A stretch of 64,000 bases of DNA from Unio delphinus. Taxonomy: Eukaryota; Mollusca; Bivalvia; Unionida; Unionidae. Below, one piece after another: positions 13,093 to 26,635 of this stretch. The notes below the pieces were generated by a model that worked only from the letters and a program-made list of their open reading frames with translations, searched no databases and was not told the origin of the DNA. The position numbers and the translations under genes were made by a program. Positions within the stretch are counted from its first letter, which is position 1. Every line of letters begins with the position of its first letter. The stretch is taken from contig JAQISU010001239.1 in assembly GCA_029339505.1 (NCBI GenBank), positions 11,545,501-11,609,500 on the forward strand. Direction: 5' to 3'.

Positions 13093-14894
13093 CAGGTCAA
13101 CACTACACCTGCATGATTTCGTTCATCTATCTACATGTAGTTTTAAAGTATCAATGTTTCATTCTAATAAAGGAATGGATTGACTATATCTGAAGATGAT
13201 AAATAAATTTAGTCAAAGTACGGAATGTCTTCTCGGCAGATGCCAATTCTGATATCATCGGTAACATTGATCGCGGATGGCATGGATAAGAGTTATTTTG
13301 CATTTTCACAATGACTAAACAGATTTTAGAATTAAACTACATGTGGTAAGTTGAATTTATGGAACATTTAGGAAACCGCTTAAACGTTTCATCACAAACT
13401 ACAATATATTTTAATGGAAACAATCATTCAGACGAGAGTAATCTGAAATAATAACAATTCAATGTGTAATAAAGATTCAAATTGTATTTAGGAAACTTCT
13501 TGGAATGAAAAATCAAGTGGACCTAAACGAGAAATCCAGTGGCGTAGTACCTGCCTACACAATACCCTCAACTCCATGTATAATTTTGTTAGGGTGGAGG
13601 GGAGCGAAATTCACATAAAACAACCTTTGGATTGGGAGTGTTGGCGATAATTTATTTGTACGTGAGTAGGTGGGACGAATTTCATGTTGCGTAACTGGGC
13701 AATTTCACGATTGATGATGATTCATTCGAAGGAAAATGTATACATCTTTTCAATTTTTTCTTGAATGAATACAGAAAGTGAATGGAATAGTAATCTATAC
13801 AACTATGTTGCAATAACGTTTGCTTTGGAATTGATGAAAACAACAAAAGTCACATTGAACACTATATAGTAAACGATTAAGCTGAAGTTACGTTATGGAC
13901 AACATGAGACAATAATAAAGAGGGCTTTGTAAGATTTATACTGTACAATCTACCTCGGAAACCTTGCTGTTTTCGCTACGGCAAAATAACGATTATTGAT
14001 TCGTTACTATTACTAAATCGTTACGTAGCTCAGAATTGTATTTAGATTCTAAAAGATGCTGCTCAGATGTGTTTGTAAAATATGAAGTGTCTACATTATA
14101 TCAACACTCAGTCAAATGTACATATGTTCTAATTGTTTTCTTCTTTTTTCCGGAACAACTGACCGCTGGTCTCATGACCGGAGTAACTTATCAACGTCGT
14201 CGTACGTAATATTACTGCTTTTAGGAGTACCGTAAAGAGCACTACAAAATATGTCAACGTCCAAGGACCTGGGAAAATTGTAAATCGTGGAAAAGATAGA
14301 AAGAAACCATCTCTTACAACAAAAGCTAAACGGAAAGTTTTAAATTCAGTTACATCGGTTTGTTAGAAATTTGTTTTACTTTAACACCTTTTTTATTGAA
14401 CAATTTTGCTATGACAACGCCGGTGAGAAACCAGCCCAAACAAAGTGGTATTTACCTTACCTGTATCATCCAATACGAAAGTGAAAATTTGTATTCCTTC
14501 TCGTATTGAAGAAGTAATACGCTTTACATTAAAATGAATTTATCTGCTTTCAGAGTTATTGCTACTTTAAGGGAATATATCCAACGGCTAAACGTGGTTC
14601 TCTTCAAAGACTTTTCATTCAATATTTCTATATTAAACATATTCGAATCGCTGTATAACAAGTTAGAAAATACAGATAATTTTGCATTTTTACATTGACA
14701 AACGACATTTAGGAATAAAGTACAAAATACATGTTCGATTCAGTGACTATTTTAAGAATCACCATACGTGGTGGAGTGGGATGGAAAAAGATGTCTTCAT
14801 TTATCAAAGATATCGGTCACATTTACGACAGCAATAAAGCAGGACGGAATTAGTGACGCCCTCAAAATGCAAGAAATACAAACAGGGTAGCATC

Positions 14895-14897
<3 letters not shown>
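13093..14897. other. gene-free host DNA
   Basis: AT-rich sequence with no recognisable exon, RNA gene or repeat array. Confidence 0.5.
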
Positions 14898-14981
<84 letters not shown>

Positions 14982-15165
14982 GATGACCTAACTACTGACT
15001 GGTGATAGGATCATGTGAATGGGTGGGACACGATGCTAGATGTCTAAGGCATGATAACCCAGTGCTAGACATCACTATAAACCGTTACACTGCAGACATC
15101 GAATCGATATGATTAAAAAATTGTTACATCTACGTTAAAATCCAAATCACTCACTCTCACAGCGT
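14898..15165 (+). mobile_element. (TCTG)n(TC)n repeat followed by a 5'-truncated SINE family B copy
   Basis: A TCTG then TC microsatellite (14898-14979) is followed at about 14996-15165 by the 3' half of SINE family B, from GATAGGATCATGTGA through CAGTGCTAGACATCACTATAAA to the tail. The tRNA-like head is missing. Confidence 0.75.
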
Positions 15166-15554
15166 CTCTGCTAACAACAAATTAAGAATATTTTCAGATT
15201 AGTGGCTACATTTTTAAAACTTAAGAAGGAGCCTTGCTATCTTCATTTCCTATATGGTTTACAGTGAATATAAAAACACTGTCCGCTGCGATAGATCAAT
15301 TAGTAGAGCGTAGGGTTGATAGTTCGAGGGTCGTAGTGTCGAGACACTTGCTCAGAAAGGTAATTTTGATACAATTTCCTAGGCATATATAGCAGATTGA
15401 AATACTGATATTCATTTGAATCTGTAGATCATCGGCAGGTGCAAACATTATAAAGAATTCTTGAAGAGTTTCAGGAATGAACTTCTTCCGTATCTCATTG
15501 CAAGTATCATGTCTGAAGTCTGATGTAGACATTTCAACAGTAATGAAAAGGAAT

Positions 15555-15605
<51 letters not shown>

Positions 15606-17227
15606 CAAGAAAAGAAAATGTAGGATATTCTCGAAGAAGTTGCACACATTTAAAAGTTTTCAAATTGAATTTAGATGAATGATTACCAATTTTAAAACCA
15701 AGACATTACTTACCCGTAAGGACCATTGCAAAATATAAGACAAGATGAACTTAAAAAACCATTTCATGGAGACTTCGGTGAACTTCGTAATTTGCTCGTA
15801 ATTTTTATCATGTGGCGGGTGGTCAGCTGACCGCAATAGCCACTCAATAGGTGGTCGGCAAAATATGGCGGACGCTTCAGAATCAGCATCAATTTTCAAA
15901 CTACGTCAGCATCGTTTATTGAGTTGGAAAATGCCTATTCAACACCGATGCTGCCGCAGATATTGACGAAATTTAATATTGGAACCATCCTGTCTTATTT
16001 TCTGGAAACCATTGCGGATTTCAAAGCCATACGAGAGAGTAGTTGTGAGTTGTTTACATCTGGATATGTACATGTAAGTAAGAAAATGGTGTCGAAGTAA
16101 TCAAATTTAATCCTGACAATCAAAGAGCAGGTTATTCAAACTATTCATATGCATCCGAAACGTCACTGTAATAAGTGAATTTATAATTTTGTTTTTGAAA
16201 ATCTGTGAATAATTTACATATAAATTTAAATCGTTTAATTAGCTCCACTTGCTGGATTTGGAAAAAGCTGAAAATATCGGCGTCACCGGTATTCGATCTC
16301 TTTAACGTTTTACGGATAAATACAAAACTATTTATCAAGTCGCAATACTAATACGTGTAAAATCATCTCTTTATGGCAGATGATGGAATTAAATGCCACA
16401 TCCTTGATTGGAGCGACTTTTGCAGCCTCTGACGATACAAGTAGCGGGTTTTTCTTAACGTTTTATCTCTGAAATATTCTAAACAACAATGGACGCCAAT
16501 TTGGTATGTACATGTAGGCACCAGCGTTTGATTGGCTGGAGTATAAAGTGACTCGGGAGGTTATTCTGATAATTACGGAGAAACTCGGTTAAATCCGGTA
16601 TGAAATGGTCTATGGCTTATGACGGTCATTTCTTAAAAAATCGTTGACCCTTTCCATTACAAATTGAACATTTTTGTACCTTTTACATGCAACAAATGTA
16701 TTTCACAGCTTTTATTTACAAAATACCTCCTTAATGTTAATGTTCGTTGTCCCAGGTTAACTAGAACACGTCTTCTCTTACATATATTTAAAATCTTCAA
16801 ACGAACATTATGTGTTTGAACGATGATTTATTTAAAACATTCTTTGAGAATGTTCTGGGATATCACAGTCTAGTTCTTAGGTCTAGTTATTTTAGTCTAT
16901 TATTATAAGTATCAAATCTCATGTAACCTAAACATATATTTTCGAAGGTATCGATCAGAGATTTTCGTTTATTGAACGATGGCATGTCATAATGATGGTT
17001 AAAAGCTTGGTCCTAATTTAGGAATTCCAACTAAATATTAAATATCCAGAGCAAACAATTTAAAATTAATATTTAACGGTTTTGTGCATTTGTATCTAGG
17101 TACACAAGATCGAACTAAGGACATGTTATATTACGAGGTATAAATATATCGTACTAAAATCTAAGCAAGAATAGAAATATATCTATTAAACAAAATATAG
17201 TACTGGGAATGCAGATGTTTCGCGAAC

Positions 17228-17302
<75 letters not shown>

Positions 17303-17849
17303 TAAAATACGTTGTTTGCTGCAACAAATCTTTGAAGGTCAAAGTAACTCGTTATTCTGACAAAAATTTCAAAGACTAAAGGTGACCCTCGACATAAGAA
17401 ATCCCGATTTAACACACGCCTTCTTTGGACACAATTAATAATATATTATTCTTTATAATGCTAGGAACCTTCAATCGTTCATTTTACTAGAAGGCTCCAT
17501 TTAACTTAATTCAATATGACAGTTTCTAAAAGATCTAGTGTCAGATTAATCCAATAAACGTCGTCTACTGAAATATCTGAATTTTTTTATTGAAAAGAAT
17601 AAACAACATTAAATATGTTCTCATATGAGTACGCTATATCAGGTTTTATCTTGAAACATTTCGGTGCAGAGTATTCCAAATATCCATGATATAGGTGAAA
17701 CTGAAAAAACAAAATACACGACCTGCCAGAAAACATGACATTATAATAACCCATTAACATTTTTTATTGATTGTGAAGGAAATGCGAGAGTGAAAAATGT
17801 TCCCAATACCCGAATGTTGATGTAAATTTGGTACAAGAAAGCCCATATT
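15166..17849. other. gene-free host DNA with (AC)n and (GA)n microsatellites
   Basis: An AC repeat lies at 15559-15604 and a GA repeat at 17229-17300. No reading frame here shows a domain. A tRNA-like scrap near 15290-15345 was considered and rejected. Confidence 0.5.
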
Positions 17850-19355
17850 TATTGTACTAATGGACCTTAACGATTTAGAGAACTACCGCCCAGTTTATAA
17901 TCTCCTGTTCATATTAAAAAAGTATTTTGAAAAGTTGTTCTAACTCAACTTGTATCTCATTTGAATTTAAACAGTTGTTTTAGCAATGCAAAGTCTGCAT
18001 ATCGCCCTTGCCACAGTACTGAAACTACTCTTCTGAAAGTATTTAATGACATTCTCTCTGCTTTGGATAGCGGAAAGATTACAGTCCTCACACTCTTTGA
18101 TATGTCTGCAGCATGCGACACAATAGACCATGACTTCACTGTCTCCAGCATGTATTTGGCATTCACAATACAGCCTTACTGTAGTTCAAGTCCTACTAAG
18201 TCAACAGGACACAAGTTATAAAGTTATATCTGCAAATGGAATACGCTCCAGCCCATTTGATCTATATTGTGGTGTTCCACAGGGGTCTGTTCTTGGACCT
18301 GTTCGCTTGAGTCTATGTACTATACCGCTCTCAAGTGTAATAGATTATCACCCAGTGTCTCAGCAATTGACGCTGGTGACACCCAAATATACTATCCATG
18401 GATTAGAGAGGTGCATTTCCGATGTGAAATCATGGATGACATGTAAAAAGCTGCTGATAAATGATGATAAAACTAAGTCCATTCTGATCACAACACAAAA
18501 ACTTTCTCATTCACATCCTTTACCTCAAGCAATAAATATCAGCAACACAACAATAAATACACACAGTCAGAATGAAACCTAGGTTTTCCTCTAGACATGT
18601 CTCTCACATTGCACCAACATGTCAGAAACATATGCAAGGCTGCATATCTTGAGCTGAGACACATCAGCTCCATTCGCAAATATCTTTCAGTTGATGCCAC
18701 TAAAACACTTGTGTGTTCATTATTACTTACAAGACAGGACTATTGTAACTCAATTATGCCTGCTCCGTCTCAATATATTCTCCAGAAACTTTAAAAAGTT
18801 CAAAACACAGCTCGGATCATCTTTAGTGTACCACGATCAGAGCACATCTCCCCGCTGATATGCACCCTACACTGGCTATCCACTCGATTCAGAATCAGAC
18901 ACAAAATTTATTGTCTGTGCTACGCTTCACTGACGGACTCCAGTCCAGCATACCTATCAGGCTTCACCCATGTGTATACACCAGCAAGATACTTACGCTC
19001 TTCTTCTGACAACCATATACTCATTATTCCCACTATGAAAACGACGGTCATATGGACAACGTTCTTTTGCATACCAGGACCCATCATCGTGGAAAGAATT
19101 GCCGATTGAAATTAGAAACAAAGACACAGTGACCCCTTTCAAGACTGCTCTTAAAACTCACATTTTTCGACTGCATGAACAAGCTTAAAGACCTAATATA
19201 GTTTCCTACCTTAAATATTTTCAGCATTTTGTATCTTTTTCATTTTCATGGTGTTTGTTTTTATTTTTTTTTGTTTTTGTAGTCAAATCATTATAGATGT
19301 TGTAAAGTGCTTAGAGCTTCTAACATTAGGCGCCATACAAAGTCGTCATTAGTAT
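17850..19355 (+). pseudogene. decayed non-LTR retrotransposon (reverse transcriptase remnant)
   Basis: Scattered over several frames are typical reverse transcriptase pieces: an ENYRP block near 17880, a FDMSAACDTIDH block near 18100 (palm motif), a GVPQGSVLGP block near 18272-18301, and a degraded active-site box near 18370 where the expected pair of Asp residues is disrupted (reads AGD). Further C-terminal pieces typical of CR1/Jockey-like LINEs run to about 19190. The 3' end (TGTAAAGTGCTTAGAGCTTC...GGCGCCATACAAA) fits a LINE tail. The 5' part with the endonuclease is missing. Many frameshifts and stops show it is dead. Confidence 0.85.
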
Positions 19356-19498
19356 TATTATACAGGCCAAATAAGTATTATATTAAGATCTGGTCATACA
19401 AGTTACAATAAAATTGTTCAATTGTATAAGTTTATTTCTCCAGTGTATGTTTTTGATACCATTTTATTCTTTAATTGCCTCGAATAGTAATGTTAAGT

Positions 19499-19654
<156 letters not shown>

Positions 19655-19799
19655 ACGAGGCGTCAATTTAAAAATAACTTAAGCATGGCGAACTAAATCT
19701 CAAATAGTCCAAAAGGTTGTATCACCAGTCCTATTATCCTTGAGAAACATAAATCCTCAATACAAAACGGTTAACGACATATGCGTAGAGTTCAACACA

Positions 19800-20010
19800 G
19801 TCATGACGAAGGACACCGCCTTACCTGTTTGAGACACACATGTAATTCTTGAAAGTCTAATAAGTGAAATAGCCATTTATGTCGTTTGGAGAAAGCGGCA
19901 AAGGTCATACAGACGTGGTCAGGTATATATGACATGGAATTATTAATTATAGGGCTAGAATACTGGTTGACTAACACGAAAGAAAGACCGAGGAGTAAAG
20001 TCAACCAATG
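19800..20010. repeat. dispersed repeat family R1, copy 2
   Basis: It is collinear with 2760-2965 and 40195-40440, with shared blocks CTTACCTGTT, CACACATGTAA, GGCAAAGGTC and GACATGGAATTATTAATTA. It also shares a short downstream block with the third copy. Confidence 0.7.
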
Positions 20011-21310
20011 AATTAATAAGAATAAAAGACATACAGACAAAATATCAATATTTTCTTATTAAATTTCTCTAAATATAATCAATAGAAAGTAAGACAACAT
20101 ACAATGCAAGTCAGCAGGTAGAATTTTAAATTATAACAATTGTTAAAATGACATAGAATTGGGAGCATTTGAACAAAAATGATGTCAAGCTCGTTCAGAT
20201 CTTTAGAGTATTTTATACGGAAAAAGGACTTATTTGAGTTTCATTTATACATCATCAAGAAATGAATAAATCTTTTGTTTTCTTTACGGATGGGAGCGCC
20301 AACAAGTAAGCGAGGTCTGTGAAAAGGAATACCAGCGAAGTCCCGAAAGCGTTTGCATTTTAAACGTGTAAATTTTTAGTCATCTCACTGCAAAGGAAAC
20401 ATACTCTGGGAAACACTATTGGTGTCTCCAGCTCATTTTAATGATGGTTGGTTGAGAAAGGCGTTTAGTCTATCACCCCCTCCCAACTCCCCCATGCACA
20501 CACAATCGCACGCAAACTCCTGATTCCGCAGTTGGTTGTCCTAGTCAAATCTCACGTCGAAAATACTGTTTTGTAACATGTTCAACGTCACAACTTAAAC
20601 TATATATTTATCCCCACTTCTTTTGCTCTGCTTTTCCATTCCAAACTATTTTTCCTAGTGTCCAATGTTTTGCTATTCCATGCAGGAATATTAGGTCAGG
20701 TCTGCATACACGGAGGTTTGTGGAATGAACAATTCCTTCCGTTCCTCTATAAAGACTGTTTGATATGTTTCCGTCTTGTAATCCTTTGTTGTTCTTGTTG
20801 TCTCGATACAATAGATTCAGAAATATTTCGATTCCTCCGTCTCTCGGTAACGCATCCTAATCCACTGAATTCACCTAAACCAAACTTAGTAGATATGTTG
20901 CTCACATGATAACCCTTTTCGAGAATAGGGTCTTACTGTTTGCGGCCTGCAGTGGTTCTTGGAAGGGGGAACTATACAAAAATTGCACTTTCATGAAAAA
21001 TAACGTGAGTAATATGTGGCCAGAAATAGGCCACGGTACATTTTATGATTCCAAGTATATTAGGATTGAAGTCGCAGACATTTATCTGACCACAGTTCCC
21101 ACTTGTTCGAGTCATCAGTTTCGTCTTATCTCTCTGACTAGCTAATTATCATTCTGTCTGTTCGTGTGTGTCTTTCTGTCATCTCTTTTTTTACGTTGTT
21201 TTTATCCTATTAATTTGCCATATGTACTTTTCTGTTGTGTTGATTAGTCACACTTTTCGAACACCCAAGCAGATCTCGTTTTCTGCAGCTACAGCTCCAC
21301 ACCAGCGCCT

Positions 21311-21379
<69 letters not shown>

Positions 21380-24029
21380 ATTACGTTTACAAACGGTCAG
21401 AGCCTGGTGTCTCGTAAATAAATTTACTCAGACTGATCGATATTTAAAGCTAGTTCGGTTTAACATTTTCAAACCATGTAAAAGAAAGTAACTGGTTATG
21501 CAAGTAGGCGTGAAAGTAAGCAAGCAACTAACTGGCTATGCAATTAGGCGTGAAATCAAGCAAGTAATTGTTTAGGAAAGTAGATATGCAAACAAGCAAG
21601 TGAGTAACTAGCTAATCAAGCAGGCATCAAAGCAAGCCAGGTTTTTTATTTACAGGTTAGTTATTGCAGACACATGTTGACATGAAAGATAATATACAAA
21701 CATCAATAGACGGCTAACAACAGATGATACACTAGAAGTAGTAGATCAAACGCAAAGCCGCCAACATTGTGAGGCATTTAACACATAAATATATACAAGG
21801 TTGCTATACTTCAAAAGAACGACATTAAGACATGGTAAACCTCTACTATGTCATACATCTAGTACTCGTTTCAAAATTGTCTAGTTGAATTAGAAGCCAA
21901 CATATAATTATAAGTATACAAATCGAGCGATAACCGGCATCAAGAAACTATACGCAGTTAAGCAGGGGTGGTTGTGGCCTGTTGCCGTGGATAAAATTAG
22001 ATGTGTTTAAATAAACCATATATTGGTCTAAAGCGTTTAATACTTAGCCTAGTATAGCTGAAATATGTATCCACATATAAAGGAAAATGTAAGCATTGCA
22101 TTCAAAGTGAACTGGACGAGCTACAAAATCCCCCCCTCCATCCGAAGTGATTATCCCCCACCCCCTCTCACACATTAATCTGCTCTTGATTATGTGTTTG
22201 AAGCTGATTTCATATTTAGCTTTATTTCGACTGAATCATGCTGTTGGTCAGAATAATGGCGATTTAAACGTTCAGTTGAAAATAAAATCGACATTGTTTT
22301 ATATTTTCCTTAAATTGGAAGAAAGTAATATTTTTTTGTGATTGCCTTCTCGTGCACGTGGAATGTATAAAACCGGTTTAATTTCAATCTTAATCCAACA
22401 AATTGATAAGACCTCTGATCAAATTTCATCCAACTTTTGCAATAATAGCTTACATAGGTGTGTGTATATATGTGTGTGTGTGCGTGCGTGCGCGTGTGTG
22501 TGTTTGATAATGGACAGCTGCTGATAAATAAACAAGGCGGAGGATAAAAATTAAAGAAAAAAATATCGACTGCTTCTTAATTTATTCTCCTCTTCAAATA
22601 CTGCATGCCTACAACTAAGAGAATATATTTTCTGGTCTGAAACTTCGCATGACTTATCTAAGCCAGTATGATATTTCTTATAAAAGCACAGTGTCGGAAG
22701 ATGTTTGCTTGTGTTTTCTTATTCTTTTCAACATATGTGCCTACATGTATACGATGCTTTGTCTTCTTTGTTTTATGAATTTTGTGACATTTGTTATGTA
22801 TCTTTTTCTATAAATTGTTTTTAACACTTGGAGGAAGTACAGAATCCAAGCGTCAATGTTCCAGTGACACCCGAGTTTGAACATCGCATGTGAAGTTTGG
22901 GGATTCCATATGATGAAGATGTATAAAGTATACATGCGAAAATATAACATATTAATTCAAACTGAAATGAATATACTAATGTAACTACATGTTTGGAACT
23001 TGATTATGTTCTCTCACAAGAGGCCCAACAAGGCCTGAGATCGCTCAATTAGCATCTGCCTAACAGACAGAAGCATGAGCAGTTACGTAATAAATCTGGG
23101 TAGGTAGGATGTTTTCTGATGAAATTTCTTACACCTTTATGGCACTCCGCAGATATTAAGTACATCTCACAGAGTGACAGGTGTACGTTGAAGTTGACCA
23201 TTTTTAACCTGAACAATGAAAATAATGTTGGTATTTTTTCATGTACAGCAAATAAAATGTCTTTGCATATTGTAATTATGGAAACTGTGCATAATATAAC
23301 CACACAATGTCTACTCAATGTCCTCGAAAACTTAGTTCGAAATAGTTCAAAATACACCAACTTAAGCAGCTATCAAAATAGCGACACAGATTACTGCCAG
23401 AGTAGCCATTATCAGCTTCTGAAAGTGCAAAGAAAGAATTGCAAGTCATATGAAAGTAAATAACAGTTATTAGGGGAGATTGCTTTTATACCGCTGATGT
23501 CCGCAAAAATGAAAAAGGGGATTTATCATTTTTTTCAGATTCACATTTGAATTAAGACCATGCTGTATACTCTTTAACCTACATTATATTCAATAATCAT
23601 ATACCACAATAAATGGAATTAAAAGGTTTTAACAATACAGTTATTCAAAGACTTTTCTAAAGAGCCAGGATAACCTATTAAAAAACCAGCCAAAATATGT
23701 TTCTTTAAGAAACAACACGTACGAAACTGTAGAACTAGAACTCCACCTTCATCGATTATAAGTACTTCTTAAATAATTGTGATTTTACTTTAAAAAAAAT
23801 TATCTTCCTCCATATTGGATGGCAACTCGTTATGATTTGTTCACTACTGAAAGGCCAACTATGAGTTCTGTCGAAATCGCTAAAAATATTTTGTTAAGTG
23901 AAAGTCGACATGATTGTTCAGTGCTGATGTCACTAAGTCTCATCCGGTCGATCACCAATACATTGATCATCAGATTATTGAGATAAAGAAAGAGACGATT
24001 TTTATGACTATGCTTTTCACGATATCAGT
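20011..24029. other. gene-free host DNA with minor repeats
   Basis: A TC microsatellite lies at about 21313-21380. A degenerate tandem array with GCAAG and GTAACT(A/G)GCTA phrases at about 46-bp spacing lies at 21488-21625. A TG-rich tract lies at 22460-22503. No reading frame shows a domain. Confidence 0.5.
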
Positions 24030-24345
24030 CTATTTATATGGCTACATTATGACCTTTCACTATGGCAACCTATTTATTTGGCTACGTGACGACGTTTTAT
24101 TCTGGCAACATATTTATATGGCTACATTACTGCTTTTCATTATTCACTATGGCAACAGTTTGTATGGCTACATTACGAATTTTCACTATGGCAACCTATT
24201 TATATGTCTACATGACGACTTTTCACTATGGCAACAATTTATATGGTTACATAACGACTTTTCGCTATGGCAACCTGTTTGTATGGCTACATGACGACTG
24301 TCACTATGGCAACCTATTTATATGTCTACATTATGGCTTTTCACA
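24030..24345. repeat. minisatellite with CACTATGGCAACCTATTTATA core
   Basis: The core CACTATGGCAACC.TATTTATATGGCTACAT recurs about seven times at roughly 39-60 bp spacing, with expansions. It stays open in two frames, which produces Tyr/Gly/Asn/Leu-rich repeats. I regard these as accidental. Confidence 0.8.
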
Positions 24346-25096
24346 ATGACATGATAAATATGAATGTTTTTTCACATGCATTCCAAGTTTTATGCTTTAT
24401 ATGGATACTCAGAGATGCTGCTATGACGTGCATTTTTACACATAAGTATCAACCAAATTAAATGCAAACTTTCTAATAGCTATCAAAATGTCGAGTCTTT
24501 TTCTATCGACTTCACCTTGTCACATAACGGAATGGAATAAACTCTATAACAGATGCAGAAAATTGCTGAGAACATTTTGGATTATATTATTGTGACGTAT
24601 CATATCGCTACACTCAAAGCCATTGGCACATTAGCACATTCGATACAACAGGCGATTCAACACATTTAATATCTGAACTTCTTTGGAATACTACTGGAAT
24701 TCAATTGGAGCTTCAAACATTTGGAATTGTGACTTTTAAATGTGTTGCATTTGATAAAACTTGTTGGTCTTCTCTCCTTTCTGGTATTTAGATCAATACC
24801 AATCAGTTGTAAAATTACAGTGGCAAAATATTTCAATATCATTTAGCTCCCTCCCCTCCCCTTCTGTATTTGAAAACAAGATTATCATCAAGTATCAAGT
24901 TTTGACAGTGATCCAGAATAATGACTATTGCCAAGAAATCATTCCGGTGCCCATGCGCAACTTGCAAGATTAAGTAATATGCCTGTCTTTGAGGCAAATC
25001 TCATTTACCGGAAGCAGTACGAATTCAGGAACTACCTCGGTTACATGTAACACGATACAAATTTATATTCAACTTCATTATTATTATTTAAAAAAC

Positions 25097-25224
25097 CACA
25101 CACACACACACAAACACACACACTGACACATACATACATACATACATACATACATACATACATACATACATACATACATACATACATACGTACGTACGTA
25201 CGTACGTACGTACGTACGTACGTA
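25097..25224. repeat. (AC)n(ATAC)n(GTAC)n compound repeat
   Basis: An AC tract passes into ATAC and then into about ten units of GTAC, a self-complementary tetramer. Confidence 0.95.
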
Positions 25225-25644
25225 ATACATCGATGGAAACTGCGTTCATTAGATTATTAGCCTGACACACTACTAACTGATCAAAAGCGGTTCCCTGGTA
25301 GTAAACTAATTCGTGTCATCACTACAAGGACACGAAAATTTATTACACTCTGAATTTATGTAAATACACAAAACCCCTTAAGCAATAGCGCCTGATGTTT
25401 CATTTGTTATTTAACCAAAAAGCACTGTCTGCAGCAAGGTCAAGTACTTTGTTATGTTGTGGATGTTGTCAGAATAAACATCAAAGGTTATTCGCGTCTT
25501 CAAAAAGAGTCTGGTTAAGTTATGTAAATCATGACCGATATACGCTATCGTCAGATTTCCTTTTTGAAGGAAAGTTGAAACAGTTGCATTCAAAACAATC
25601 AAATTACTTAGAGTGTCATGAAAATGTATTTTGCACAATACCTG

Positions 25645-25647
<3 letters not shown>

Positions 25648-25688
<41 letters not shown>
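25648..25688. repeat. (AC)n microsatellite
   Basis: About 20 AC units. Confidence 0.95.
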
Positions 25689-25690
<2 letters not shown>

Positions 25691-26354
25691 AGATAGATAC
25701 AGATTCGTTAAATAGGACATTACATTAGCGTAAATTCTCTTTCATATTTAGGAAGAGCTGTGAAACTGTATTTCATGTTTGAGATACACGGCAACCTAAT
25801 GTGACATTGAGACACCGTAATCAACCATTACATGTTTACAGCAATCAATTGTTCAGGGTTAGTCTATTCTCGTCTCACGCAAATTTTGTTGTGTTAAGAG
25901 TATCATATTGTCAAAACATGTGTTTTTCAGATAGGCGTTAAATTAAGATAAGAATTCTTTATTACAGACTATATAGTCTATACATCTAAATTATAACTTG
26001 GATAAACAATAAAAATGTTTAAACATAAAAGATCAGAGATATCTTATATACAATTATACAGACACAAGATACAGTTCGTATTATTAGATATTCTTGTCAT
26101 CATTGAGAACACATACTTTCTCCATACTCCATCAAAATTGAATGCATATAATTGACAAAATATTGGTGGCACTGTTTCTTGTTGGAGGGCTTAAAACTAA
26201 GATTATAATTATAACCAATTACTAAGTTTATTTTGTGTATTGAAAAGATTTGAATACTCTAATTTTGGTATTTAAAGTATTAATTCCTAAATTTACATAG
26301 AAGCACAAAATTGTAATGTCTGATCATAGCTTTTTGATTTCACCAGTTTGCTTC

Positions 26355-26635
26355 TAAAATATGACTAAAATATGACCAAAATATGACTAAAATAGTCCAA
26401 AATATGACTAAAATACGTCCAAAATATGACTTAAATATGACTAAAATATGTCCAAAATATGACTAAAATATGTCCAAAATATGACTAAATATGTCCAAAA
26501 TGTGACTAAAATATGACCAAAATATAACTAAAATACGTCCAAAATATGACTAAAATACGTCCAAAATATGACTAAAATACGTCCAAAATATGACTAAAAT
26601 ATGACCAAAATATGACTAAAATATGACCAAATGGT
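26355..26635. repeat. 11-bp tandem repeat (AAAATATGACT / AAAATA(T/C)GTCC)
   Basis: About 25 units alternate mainly between two variants ending GACT and GTCC, so a 22-bp higher-order unit is visible in much of the array. Confidence 0.92.

Noticed and set aside
15290..15345. tRNA-like sequence (TAGTAGAGCG...GTTCGAG)
   Set aside because: Box A and box B are weak, no cloverleaf can be drawn, and no SINE body follows.
24030..24461. Repeat protein frames with YGNLF-type units
   Set aside because: The units are a degenerate minisatellite open in two frames with varying spacing, and I see no flanking exon signals.
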